Part shown: positions 54,461 through 64,000 of the stretch, one piece after another
Layout of the letters: the number at the start of each line of letters is the position of its first letter
How positions within the stretch are numbered: the stretch's first letter is position 1
Assembly (NCBI GenBank): GCA_038503035.1
Contig: JAVSML010001165.1
Location: 605,736 to 669,735 of the forward strand
Reading direction: 5' to 3'
DNA: 64,000 bases
DNA from: Crocodylus rhombifer
Taxonomy: Eukaryota > Chordata > Crocodylia > Crocodylidae
Notes under the pieces: model-generated
Seen by the model: only the letters and a program-made list of their open reading frames with translations
Database searches by the model: none
Told to the model about the DNA's origin: nothing
Made by a program: the position numbers and the translations under genes

Positions 54461-57400
54461 CTAAGGAAAGAACAGTGATCAAGATGTTAAAAAATATTGG
54501 AAAAAAAGACTGTTACAACAAGAAACAGATCCAGAGGGGATGCAGTAGCACAGCTGCCCCTTGGGAGCCTCTGGGAACTTTTTAAAGTTCCTACAGCAGG
54601 AAAAAATACTCTCCTTCTCCCTTTTCTGCTCAAAGAAAAGGCCTCGCCCTGCCCCTTCCTACCCACCCCTGCCCCTCCTCCCTATTTCCTGCCTGTCTTT
54701 TCCTACTGTCCCAAGGGCATAAAAGCACCAGAGCCATTCCTGCCTGTTGTGCAGGGGCTGGACTGAGCTGAGGATGGACAGGGTGGGGAGTGGGGAACTC
54801 TCCAGTTGCCCTGTTGCCACTATCCCCTCTCCAGCTGAGGCCAACCCCATCTCAGTCAGCTCTGCTAGCTATGGATCTTCCCTTTACACGCCCCCCCCAC
54901 TGGTGCCAACATCGGCAGCTTCACTTCTCTCCACTCCCCCCGCTCCCCACCGCCAGCTTCTTCAAGGCAGGGGGCCACAAAACTATTTCTTGCAGGGGCC
55001 CCAAAAAATTGTGGGCCAGCCCTGGATCTGCATGTTCCAGACAAGCAAGGAAGAGCCAAGAAGGGATGTGTCTCTACTGGGATCACTTTCTTTTTTTTTA
55101 AATATCTGTGTAGAGTTGTTAAACAGGGTAAATGAGCTCACAGCTCACTACCTCAAAATCTCTGCCATTTGACATGGAATTTTATTCAAGGATTGACAAT
55201 GACGTACCCTACCTGATTGTATTTCTCATTGTTCTTACTGCCATAGTCAAAGCATTTTAATTCCCCAGTCTTTGCACACTAGAAAAGAAAATAAAGAGGA
55301 GGTAAACATACCATACATATTGATTTTGATGAGGGCTGTCATTATTCCCTCAATCCAAAAGGGAAGCTGTCAGCTACTGCCTAATGGGTATAAGAGGGCG
55401 GTAATCTTCCCTGATAAAACACATTGTCAGATTAGCCTGATACTGGATGCCTGAACCTCATGTACAAAAGGGAATATTTCTAATGTAATTTCAATTACAA
55501 GTATTACACACATTTTGCACACTCACCCAGGAAGCAATCAGAATTGAGTAGCGATAGACTCACTCTGTTAAGACTATAGGCAGATCATGTACTCCATTTC
55601 AATACATAAAGAAAATAAGATGGTTAATCATTATTATAAATTTCAGAGACTCTACCTGACACAGATGAATAGCATTTTTAACAGAAGTGTAGTCTGGGAA
55701 ATGTGATACATACACATCTGTCCAACTCTGCAAGGGAAAACTATTTTAGATGCTTGGGTTTTCTAAAGGGAAAAACAGGCTGACCAAAACAAACATCCAT
55801 GGTAACAAAAAATCATTTCAATCATTACAGTAGGAAATGCCATAACATGCCAATGATCTAGAAATTCATGCTATTGGCACAGTGAAAACTAACATACTTC
55901 TTGCAGATTTAAAAGAGCCCTCAAAAACTGAGCCCTCAAATAGCAGTATTGGTATATTGAAATTTTAAATCCCTTAAATCATTATCATTGCTATTCTTCT
56001 TCCTTCCAGTTTATTATATGCATTGCCTGGGTCTTATGGCAATTAGTTCCGAAAATCTTTGAGGCAGGCAATTATATGAACAGAACATCAAGGAATGGGG
56101 AAAATGGAGTTGTGTAGAGCTTCCCTGGTCACACTTTAGATTACCATTTTCCTCATTACAGACCATATTAAGTACTTAACTAATAAAGGAAAAACAATCT
56201 GAATCCTGTCTAAACTTACAGCCTGTACTATACTTCCTAGGAGTATTTGTGTTATTTGCACAATGAGAAAGGGCCAAAAATCAAATAGAAATCCTGTTTT
56301 TATTTTTTCTCTCTACTGTTGTATATTATTTCTTGTTATACATTTTTGTATCATACGTTATATTCTGTTTTATTTAAACTGATAAAATGTGTACTCTGAT
56401 TTTACCAACCATTCTAAACTTCATAATTTTTTTTGTCAATGAAAGCTATAAATAATTACTACAGTACTAGATTGTGGTCTCACCAGTGACTCATTTATAA
56501 ATTATTGCTAAAATATTCATAGATACTTTAATAAATGCTTAGTTATGCCAGAGTCCAGCAAATTGAGAGTTGGTTTATAGCATAGCTTCATTCAAACACA
56601 CTTATAATTTTCTATAATCTATGTCAGTCAAGCCTTTAGCACATTTATAACATCTGATCAGCATTTATTAACTTTAAAAAAACTATTTCTAAAGAGATTT
56701 GTAATTTAATTATGGTCTTTTACCAAATAAATGTTTCAAAAAATTCCAAATGATCACCAGGTTTCCAAGACTTTGTGCAATTCTGGGGATAAGATTTAAG
56801 TCATCTTCCATTGGTTAATAATTCCTGGTCAAAAAGTATTAAGCCTGGTGATACTGTGTGGGTGCATCTATATAACCTAGGATGCCAGGAGTCCAGAGGA
56901 GAGGTCAGCTCTGGGCTCTGGGTAGCAGTCTGATGGCTGGGGGCTGGCTGGGGCATGAGGGTGATAAAGTACAGGACTAGATGGCAGCCAGCCCCCACAC
57001 TTTAACACAATCATACTCCAGCCAGCCCATCATAGTCTACACATGTGTTTGATCCCATGTAATTACTCTGCCATAGGACAGTACTGTCCCCCCATCTGTG
57101 CTATCTTACAGCAAAGTTAATGTACTGTGCTCTAATACCAGTGCACATGTAGACTGTGATGCTTTACTGCAGAGCTAATTAGTCAACTGCACATGTAGAA
57201 GCACCCTGCAGCTGCTTAACTTATTAAAAAATTCTGTTACCTGAAATTTGCTGTCAGCTCTTCAGTTTTTCTAGTTCAAAACTCAAAAACACATAGCATT
57301 GAAAAAAGTTTGTATAACATTTTACAGTTCACAGAAATATTGTTATTGACATTAAATTAAGAATTTATCCAGTTGCCATTCATTAGATAACTTTCAGCCA

Positions 57401-58772
57401 ATTTATTCTGGAAACTGCATATATTCAAAATAGTAGATTTTGACTCTTCAGTGATCTAGTCATCACCAGGGGTCCTGGTTTTTGCTGATAAAAATTCACA
57501 AATTCTCTGACAAAACCCCCAAAATCTGTTATTAAAATTAAAAGCCCCCTGCAGCACCTCCCCAACCATGCTGGTGCCCCTCATACCCTCCAATGCCTCT
57601 CCTCAGCCCTGCTGTTGCCCATCACTGCCCCCAAAGACTCCCAACCATGCTGATGCCTCTGACTGCCCCCAAAGCTGTCCCCCCATACTGCTGCTGACCC
57701 TCAATGCCTCCACAACAGCCCCTCCACCATAACTGTGCCTCTTGCCCCCCCCAACCACAGCCCTGGCCCCCAGCCCTGCTGGAGGAGGCCCCCAGCTGCC
57801 AGGGCTATGGGGCCAGGGACCCAAGTCTACAGCTCCCTGCCCCCAACAGCAGGCAGCTGCAGCAAAAGCAACACAGAGCCAACTCCCCACTCTGCCACCT
57901 GCCTGGGTGGGGCTAGGGCCAGCTCCTGGTTCCCCCAAGCCCTGACATTGCCCCCAGCCATGACCTGAAATCCCCCATCCCTGCCAGAGGGGTCCCCAGC
58001 CCCCTACAAGCCCCACTTACCTCAAGCTCCAGGAGAAGAGTGAGGCTGAGCTGAGTTGAGCAGAGCCATGGCTGACTGAGAGCCTCAGGACCCTTTCCCT
58101 CCCCCACCTCACTTCAGGCAGGGCTGGGGGTTTCCCACCCTGTTTGCAAACAGCTCTTGCAGGCTGGAGCTCAACCAGCTTGCAGAGCTTCTTGCAAAAG
58201 CAGGGAATCCGTAGGTTTCTCTGCTAACAGGAGAAATCCACTTTTTCTCTGATAAAAGGGGGAAAATCTGTGGTTTTCTCCATTTTTTTTGTGGGAAATG
58301 GAAACCCCGGGTCCCTAGTCATCACAAAACTCTTAGTCCCTTACATAAAGTTCAACATAAATATAGATCCAGACTTTAATGTCTGTCTTCTTTGGCCTCA
58401 GTTGCACACATCTTTGGTTTAGCCACAGAGAGACCAGGAAAGGATCAGTTCAGCTACACAAAGCTCCAGCCTAAACAGGAGATTTAATTTTGGAATGACC
58501 ACGAGCATGACCTCATCATAAAGCTGTTAATGTAATAAACACTCCCTCACAAGTAGCACATAAAATGTGCAAGAGAAAAAAAGTCTGTGAAGATGGTTAT
58601 CAACAAGGACTGATAATATACAGACTGCATTTAAGTTCTTCTCATTAAATCCACTGAAAGAGAGAAGGGCTTTTGCACAAAGTCGGCCTATTAGTGGACT
58701 GCTGCATGATCTAGCAATACTTGCTCTTGTTTCTCTATTCACCAGATGGAATTCTTCCTTGCCAAATACAAT
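54227..58772 (-). CDS. Acid lipase-family gene B, 3' part only (last four coding exons)
   Basis: Exons are 58772-58626, 55727-55656, 55278-55213 and 54460-54227, ending in TGA. They code 172 residues in one frame with AG acceptors and GT donors. Each exon has exactly the length of its counterpart in lipase A (147, 72, 66, 234 nt), which shows recent or constrained tandem duplication of an acid lipase gene. Catalytic Asp (SGGEDW) and His (SDWVHWDFIWG) are present. The upstream exons, including the nucleophile exon, must lie beyond position 64000, because the minus strand between 58773 and 64000 is transposon sequence and no G-F-I-A-F-S-like exon was seen. Oddities are HLCQ where family members have H-W-x-Q and a weaker GTCTGT donor after the first exon here. 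Whether B is active cannot be judged without its elbow exon. Confidence 0.85.
54461..55212. other. Last intron of lipase B
   Basis: This is the 752-base intron between the 66-nt and terminal exons. It holds a C-rich repeat tract at about 54540-55030 and no other gene. Confidence 0.5.
55213..55278 (-). CDS. Lipase B exon KTGELKCFDYGSKNNEKYNQ
   Basis: This 66-nt exon codes Cys-Ala and then KTGELKCFDYGSKNNEKYNQ. Acceptor is TTTTCTAG and donor is GTAGGG. The counterpart is at 4936-5001. Confidence 0.9.
55656..55727 (-). CDS. Lipase B exon SWTDVYVSHFPDYTSV
   Basis: This 72-nt exon codes [18 protein letters not shown] followed by AIHLCQ. Acceptor is CCTTGCAG and donor is GTAGAG. The conserved Trp of the family's H-W-x-Q is Leu here. 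The counterpart is at 5313-5384. Confidence 0.88.
55728..57466. other. Lipase B intron, left part
   Basis: AT-rich, with no exon. A repeat-like segment lies at about 56870-57230. No termini could be set. Confidence 0.4.
57467..58317. mobile_element. Non-autonomous hAT element with perfect 8-bp target duplication
   Basis: The left end is CAGGGGTCCTGGTTTTTGC, and the right end reverse-complements to TAGGGACCCGGGGTTTCC. GTCATCAC flanks it exactly on both sides (57459-57466 and 58318-58325). The interior is C-rich with no transposase. It is inserted in a lipase B intron. A related copy lies at 1415-2440. Confidence 0.85.
58626..58772 (-). CDS. Lipase B exon IVFGKEE...GFNEKNLNA
   Basis: This 147-nt exon codes IVFGKEEFHLVNRETRASIA, later CSSPLIGRLCAKALLSF, and ends [10 protein letters not shown]. 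It aligns to the lipase A exon at 8685-8831, and the acceptor is ATTTTGCAG. The donor reads GTCTGT, which is off consensus. This is the most 5' exon of gene B in the window. Confidence 0.88.
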
Positions 58773-58805
58773 CTGCAAAATGGTAAGAGTATTGTTCATT
58801 ATGAA

Positions 58806-58862
58806 GCACTTAGGATCATAGGAAAGTAGAGCTGGAATGGACTTCACAATATCATCTAACCC
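58806..58862 (-). repeat. CR1-like 3' end remnant
   Basis: GGATCATAGGAAAGTAGAGC, then TGGAATGGAC and ATCATCTAACCCA, resemble the antisense CR1 3' end. It is short and diverged, and lies against the hAT element that follows. Confidence 0.4.
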
Positions 58863-60029
58863 ACCCCAGAGATGGGGATGGAAAATTTTCTGGAAAAATT
58901 TCCAGTGCTTTATTTTACCATGGGAAATTTTCCATTTCTAAAAAGTCATTGCTTCATAAAATTAATTAGTAACAATGAATGGATGCCAATACAGTATTAC
59001 GTTATGAATTGACGTAATTGGCTATGCAGCTCAAATCAAAACCAAAGCCAAAATTTGATCTCTGACTGCAAGTGAAAGCAAAACCAAAACTAAAACTGTG
59101 ATTCATTTTTGTTTCACTTTCAGTTCAGAAAACACACAGAGTAGTGTTTGATTTCTTTTCTTGAGTTGGGGAAGTTGGAAGTGTTTGCACAAGCTCTGTT
59201 AGTTTTTTAGTGTTTTTGCTTTGAAGTAGATGTAAATATTGCAGGTAGGAGTATGCTAACAATGCAAAAAGAATGAAGAAACATTTAATAAAATATATAC
59301 AAACTGTTCTAAAAGAGTACAAGGCATATACAGAAAGCTAATACAACAAAGTGGTAGAACAACATCATCTGAGAAAAGTCTACTTCAGGAATCCTATGTA
59401 AGTAAACTAATTTATATGTTAAATGATACACAGTATAGCTTAGCATCTATATTGTTTTAAAACATTATAATTTTAAAGGTTGTTAATGCAACTCTGGACT
59501 ATTATTTATTTAAAATATTTGTATCCTGCTTTTCTGCTTAAACTAAGCACCCAAAGTGGTTCAAGCTAAACAATATATTTTTAAAAAATACTTAATAGAT
59601 ATGTTAACTATTTCAACCCAACAGAACAAGCTTAGTCCTCTGGCTGATGGCAGAGGCCAGACTATATTTCCCTGTGGCTCTGCAGTCCCAGGGCAACTGA
59701 GCATCAAACTGAGCATCAGAGTGCTCTTTCTGGCAGGGAGGGGGGGAAGCAAGTTCCCTGCCACTTCTTCTTCTCCTTCTGATGGATGAAACCAGACTAG
59801 AATAGGCTAAAATACAATCTCTCCCCACTTTTGTTGCAGGAACTTGGTAACTCAAGTGAAATAGCAGATTTTCAAAAAAGTGAAAAAGGAAAATTTTGAG
59901 CTGCCAGGTCTGGGAGAAGAAGCAGCAGGATCCTCACTTTCAAGATCATTCTCACCAGATATGGGATCCACAATGAATGAATAGCTGTTGAAAACAGTCA
60001 AGCTTTTTATCAAGCTTTGTGGACAAAAT

Positions 60030-61795
60030 GTCAAAAGAAGATCAAGAAAAAGCAGATGAAACATTAGCTCAAGCTACATTTGCAGGTGGTACACCTCTTT
60101 TCATAACTGAAAATCTCACCCAGCATATAAGTTACTGTCACATTATCGCTTATCACATTCTCTCTTAGATAGAGAGTATGACAGAGTTCAAAAAACAGTT
60201 ATTCAAAGGATTGGTCAAACAGAATCACTGACTCTAATGACAGATGGATGGACTGACAAACAAGCAAATTCTTTATTGAACATTAAGTTAGCAACACCTA
60301 AAGCAATATTCCTGAAAGCAATTGCTACCAAAATCTTCTTGTCGTACAGGTGAATACAGAGCCAAATTACTGAGTGAAGATATTGAAAGTGCAGGTCCCT
60401 CCAGGATACAAGCCCTTGTAACTGATAATGCGAGTAACATGAAAGCTGCATGGCAAATACTAAAGGCAAAATATCCTCATTTAATAGTATGTGGCTTTCT
60501 TGCTCATGGGTTGAATCTTCTGGCAAAGGACATAAGTAAGTGTGAATACAAAGAAGACAATATTGGCAAACTGAAAAGTGATTGTGAAGGTGTTTAACAA
60601 TCATCATGTTGCTAATCAGACTTTGAAAAAATTACAGAATGAGAACCAGAGGAAGAAAACTGCACTTTTATTGCCAGAAGAAACTAGATGGGACTCAAAG
60701 TGTTTACATAGTTTTCTGTCCACAAAGAACTATTTGCAGCCTGCTTCAATAAATGACACCGTATCCCAGATTATTCTCATTAAACAGGTTCTCAACAATG
60801 ATGTGTTCTGAGTTCAAGTTCAAGGAGCATTCAATTTGCTATTATGTTTCAGAAGCTATCAAGAAACTTGAAGGAGATGCATCAAGTCTTTCAAATATTC
60901 CAGAGATATTTAGACAACTAAATGAAAATCTAATTGAACTTTTGCCTTCTTCACCTCTATGCGAAAAAGAAGTAGTAGTAAAACAAATGTTTACTAAGAG
61001 ATCTGAGTTTTGTTCTCATCTAGTTCGTCTGGCAGCAAACCTTTCAGCACCTCAACACAGAGGAAAACATTTATCAGAAGATGAATTATCTACTGCTCTC
61101 AAAACAATTATGGAATTAACTAAGAATGTCCCCAACATCGACAAAATAGCTATGATGACAGACATTGCCGAGTACCGCGCAAAAGAAAAACTTTGAAGCA
61201 AAGTCATCATTTGGTGGGCAGCAGAGAATATGTCTCATTTCACATGGTGGAAGAGATACTGTAACACCATGCTGTTGTCCATGGTTGCTGTAAGGATCCT
61301 AAGCACTCCACCAACAGCAGCTTTTTGTGAACGGAACTGGAGGGCTTTCAGCTCAATCAAGACAAAAAGGAGGAATAGACTAACAAATGAACACACCTCT
61401 AAGCTTGTTTCTATTTCTCAAAATCTCTTGCTTCTAGAGAATCACTCAGAAGCACAGTTAGTGAAGAAGATGCAGTGTGATGATAAGTTGTCCTTGCACA
61501 TAGACTCATTGGTAAAACCATCCTTTAGCAAAAGAAAATGTGGTTCAAGTAGTTCTGAATCAGATTTGCTTCAATCTGATTCTGAAATGGAGCTAATAAA
61601 TAGTGCAAGTGTTTCTACACATAGTGACAGTGAAACTGGAGGTGCCACAATGACCTCAGTGGAAAAATTAAACTCTGCTGAAGCACCTGAACAGACAACC
61701 ACAACGTATCATGCACAGTTCTTTGGGTGTGCTAAAATTAGTGTCAACGTTTTCAGTGCCATCATTTTTTTCCTTAAATTTAAACAAACAATGTA
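60030..61795 (+). pseudogene. hAT transposase, frameshifted
   Basis: The fragments in order are MSKEDQEKADETLAQATFAG, TLMTDGWTDKQANSLLNIKL (first Asp), LVTDNASNMKAAWQILKAKY (second Asp), VCGFLAHGLNLLAKDIS (the C...H of hAT) and LPEETRWDSKCL. The C-terminal dimerisation segment is RILSTPPTAAFCERNWRAFS, with the catalytic Glu, then NRLTNEHTSKLVSISQN. The reading frame changes at least three times and has stops near 60165 and 60596. This is the DUF659 plus hAT-dimerisation layout. The element cannot move by itself. Confidence 0.85.
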
Positions 61796-62186
61796 AGGGA
61801 AGTACATGCTATTCTGTATTTGTGGCAGGGCACAGACTGGAACCAAGCAGCCAGCAGGTGCTTGATTGCAGTGGCCATTTTAGATCTCTGACTGCCCATA
61901 TAAATAGGGCAGTTCCCTGCTGGCAAGCCAGGCAGTAACAGCACCTAGCTGCAAGGCTCCATACAATCCTGGAGGTAAGGGCAGGAGCTATAGAGGATGG
62001 TTTGAAGCTTGCTGGTCCTAGGCATGACCTAAAACTGTACCTTGCCAGGAGTGAGTGGCCTGGTGGGGCTCTCTGTGGCGCAGGAGCCCCCCAGGAAATG
62101 CCAGACCAGTTGTCACCCCGGTGAAAGACAGGTAGGGACACCTTAACCCTAGCCCTCACCTTTGGGTGGGTCACATAACACCGGAA

Positions 62187-62360
62187 GTAGTTGGGGCCAG
62201 GCATGGCTATGGCCACCTGAGCCCTGTGGGGTGCAAGACCCCGAGGAGGGAGAGTGGGAGCCAGGCATTGCTGCAGCCACCTAAGCCCTGTGGGGTATAG
62301 AACCCTGAGGAAAAGTAGTTGGGGCCAGACATGACTATGGCCACCTGAGCCCACAAGGAA
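62187..62360 (+). repeat. Tandem array, three units of about 60 bp
   Basis: Units share GGGGCCAGGCATGGCTATGG, then CCACCTGAGCCCTGTGGGG. They are in the same orientation inside the solo LTR. Confidence 0.7.
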
Positions 62361-62365
62361 GGGAA

Positions 62366-62610
62366 GTCCCATGGCCCCAAGTGAGGGGGCAGTGTGGAGC
62401 CCCAAGGGCAGAGATGAGTGGCCCCAGTGAGGGGGCAAAAATGAGGACCCCAGTGAGGGGACAGCCCTAGTGAGGGGGCAGAGATATGGAGCCCCGGTGA
62501 AGGGGGGCAGTGGGAGATTTAGAGCCCCAGTAGGGGGGTAGCCCCAATGAGGGGGCTGTGTGGAGCCCCAGTGAGGGGGCAGAGATGAGGAGCCCCAGTA
62601 AAGGGGGGAA
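62366..62610 (+). repeat. Minisatellite, GAGCCCCAGTGAGGGGGCA-type units
   Basis: About nine imperfect units of 18-30 bp are built on GCCCCAGTGAGGGGGCAGAG. The runs of five to six G on the plus strand recur at near-regular spacing. Confidence 0.75.
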
Positions 62611-63494
62611 AACCAGAGGCCTGAGAGCCCAGTATGTTTATATATACAGAGTCACCCCTAGAAGGGGCCAGAGCAAACTTAGACCTGGTCGGGTAATTGG
62701 CTTGCCACTACCCCAATGTGGGTCATGGGAGAGGCCCAAAAGATGGTATGTCTGCCACCCAGGGTATGAACTAGATAAAGACTATGGCCTAAGGGGCTCG
62801 CTCCAGAGGGAGCAAGGTAGCATAAGCTGTAGATGCATGAAAGAGACCCTGTGAGAAGAGGTGGAATGTGAGAGGAGGGCAGTATACATATGAATGTGTC
62901 TGAGGCCTGACAATGAGGCCTAAGCTTGGTCTGGCTGTTGGCCGGGAGCACTGTGTCATCTTGATGCCATCTGCGAGGCTTAGGCTGCAGTGTAGGGAAG
63001 GATCTGAGCCGCAGATAGAGCCCCCTGGCATCGGGGTAAGAATGGGCAGCCTCCCACCTTAATTAACATTATAATTAATTAAGAACAATGCACGGCAGGA
63101 CAGTCAGGTGGGTGGCGTGCCCAAAGGCAAGTGGGGAAACTAACACTGTGGCTAGTGTTAGCCACAAAGAGGGAGCCCCACTTTGCTACAATATTGTCTT
63201 TACATTTTTACAAGTATTCCAATAAAAATAATTTCTTTCCACATACAGGTCTGAATTTGTTTGAATATAGCATTTAAACCACATTAAGTGTGCTGTATTT
63301 AATTTTTTTCCTAATCAAATATTTCATTTCAAATACTTGTGGCTATTGGGACTTAAAATTAACATGGGGGTACTTTTTTAGTTTTGTTTACTAAATGTAA
63401 GCCTTTTTTTATAAGTCAAATAAGCATGCTAAATCAGATCACACTCTATTTAGGGCATTGGAAAATGTTCTGGAAAACACACATCTCTGCCCAC

Positions 63495-64000
63495 TAGGGA
63501 AGTGAGAAGCTTTGGGTGCTGATTTGATTTGGAGGAGATTCGACCCGATTTGGTGGCCAAATCTCCAAATCTGAATTGAATCGGGAGACCAATAAAAAGG
63601 TCTGAATCAATTTGAAGCTCTCCAAATCAATTCGGAAATGATTCGGAGAACTTCAGGAATTCGGGCAGGCCCTGCTCACTGCCACAGGGAGCTGGACCCA
63701 TACTCCATTCTGGTAAGTAGAGGGCGGGGGGGAGCTGGAAAGAGGGAACCCCTGCCAGGCCCCATCCCCACCCTGCTCCCCCAGCCCCCCTGAGCACCTC
63801 TTGACCCTTGCTCACTTTCCCAGTGCCCCCCCATGGCTGCCCTGCCCAGCCCCAGCTCCTCATTCTTTAAAAATGGCCCCTTACTCAAGGCAGCTGCTGT
63901 TGCAGCCTCTAGGGGCTCATGACAGAGCCCCCCATGCAATAGGGGCAGTGGGGAGTGTCCCGGGGTGGGGAACCAAACCCCAGAGTCACGGTGGGCCGGG
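63495..64000. repeat. hAT-like repeat family R1, copy 3 (runs off the window)
   Basis: It starts TAGGGAAGTGAGAAGCTTTG and has GGTGGCCAAATCTCCAAATC and other segments shared with copies 1 and 2. The right end is outside the window. Confidence 0.6.

Larger units (their letters stand above)
61821..63190 (+). mobile_element. Solo LTR nested in hAT element
   Basis: It starts TGTGGCAGGGCACAG and ends GCTACA, so the ends form a short inverted repeat (TGTGGCA/TGCTACA). Flanks are GTATT and ATATT, a 5-bp pair with one mismatch. A TATA box (CATATAAATAGG) lies near 61898. No internal retroviral genes remain. It includes two GC-rich tandem arrays that make up part of its 1.37 kb. Confidence 0.6.
58867..63489 (+). 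mobile_element. hAT DNA transposon, decayed, with nested solo LTR
   Basis: The left end CAGAGATGGGGATGGAAAAT and the right end (reverse complement CAGAGATGTGTGTTTTCC) share the terminal CAGAGATG. The transposase remnant at 60030-61790 lies between them and a solo LTR is inserted at 61821-63190. No clear 8-bp duplication was seen, since the flanks are other repeats. The whole lies in lipase B's intron or upstream DNA. Confidence 0.65.

Noticed and set aside
58773..64000. Search for the missing 5' exons of lipase B
   Set aside because: No minus-strand segment matches G-F-I-A-F-S, the nucleophile elbow or G-N-S-R-G-N. The interval is filled by hAT, LTR and R1 repeats, so the exons lie outside the window.

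Overview
This is vertebrate nuclear DNA with split genes, GT-AG introns, CA/TG microsatellites and dense interspersed repeats. The chicken-repeat-1 (CR1) LINEs ending in TCTATGAAA-type repeats, hAT and Harbinger DNA transposons, and a Gmr1-like Ty3/gypsy element together suggest a non-avian sauropsid. A crocodilian such as an alligator is most likely, and a turtle is the alternative. This placement is inference from repeat content. One 10-base run of N at 13493-13502 marks an assembly gap.

Two host genes are visible, both on the minus strand and both of the acid lipase (LIPA/LIPM-type, alpha/beta-hydrolase) family. Lipase A lies between 24646 and 4174. All nine coding exons can be assembled with consensus splice sites into an uninterrupted 394-codon reading frame that starts with a signal peptide. 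Its nucleophile elbow reads G-H-A-Q-G instead of G-H-S-Q-G, so the catalytic serine is alanine (residue 171), while the Asp and His of the triad are kept. Lipase B enters from beyond the right edge. Only its last four exons (58772-54227) are here, and their lengths equal those of lipase A exactly, so the two are tandem paralogues.

Almost everything else is transposon-derived. At 1.4-8 kb there are GC-rich non-autonomous elements and the decayed 3' end of a LINE with a zinc-binding RT tail. At 14.8-18.6 kb a CR1 fragment, a hAT-like repeat and a long CR1 with a nearly open ORF2 sit in a lipase A intron. At 22-31 kb there are hAT-type non-autonomous elements and a tandemly duplicated unit of about 0.62 kb. 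At 34.2-39.4 kb lies an LTR retrotransposon with 920-bp LTRs, a tRNA-Gly primer site, a gag with a SCAN-like segment, and integrase placed before reverse transcriptase. At 42.2-43.1 kb there is a broken Harbinger transposase. At 43.3-47.3 kb lies a nearly full-length CR1 with an intact ORF1 esterase. At 47.5-51.3 kb two older CR1 copies are found, one split by a TA-flanked mariner-type MITE. At 57.5-58.3 kb there is a hAT MITE with a perfect 8-bp target duplication. At 58.9-63.5 kb a decayed hAT transposon carries a nested solo LTR with internal tandem repeats.

The strongest candidate for new biology is lipase A, an apparently intact gene whose product should lack the normal lipase nucleophile. 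The Gmr1-like element is the best-preserved example in the window of an unusual mobile-element architecture.
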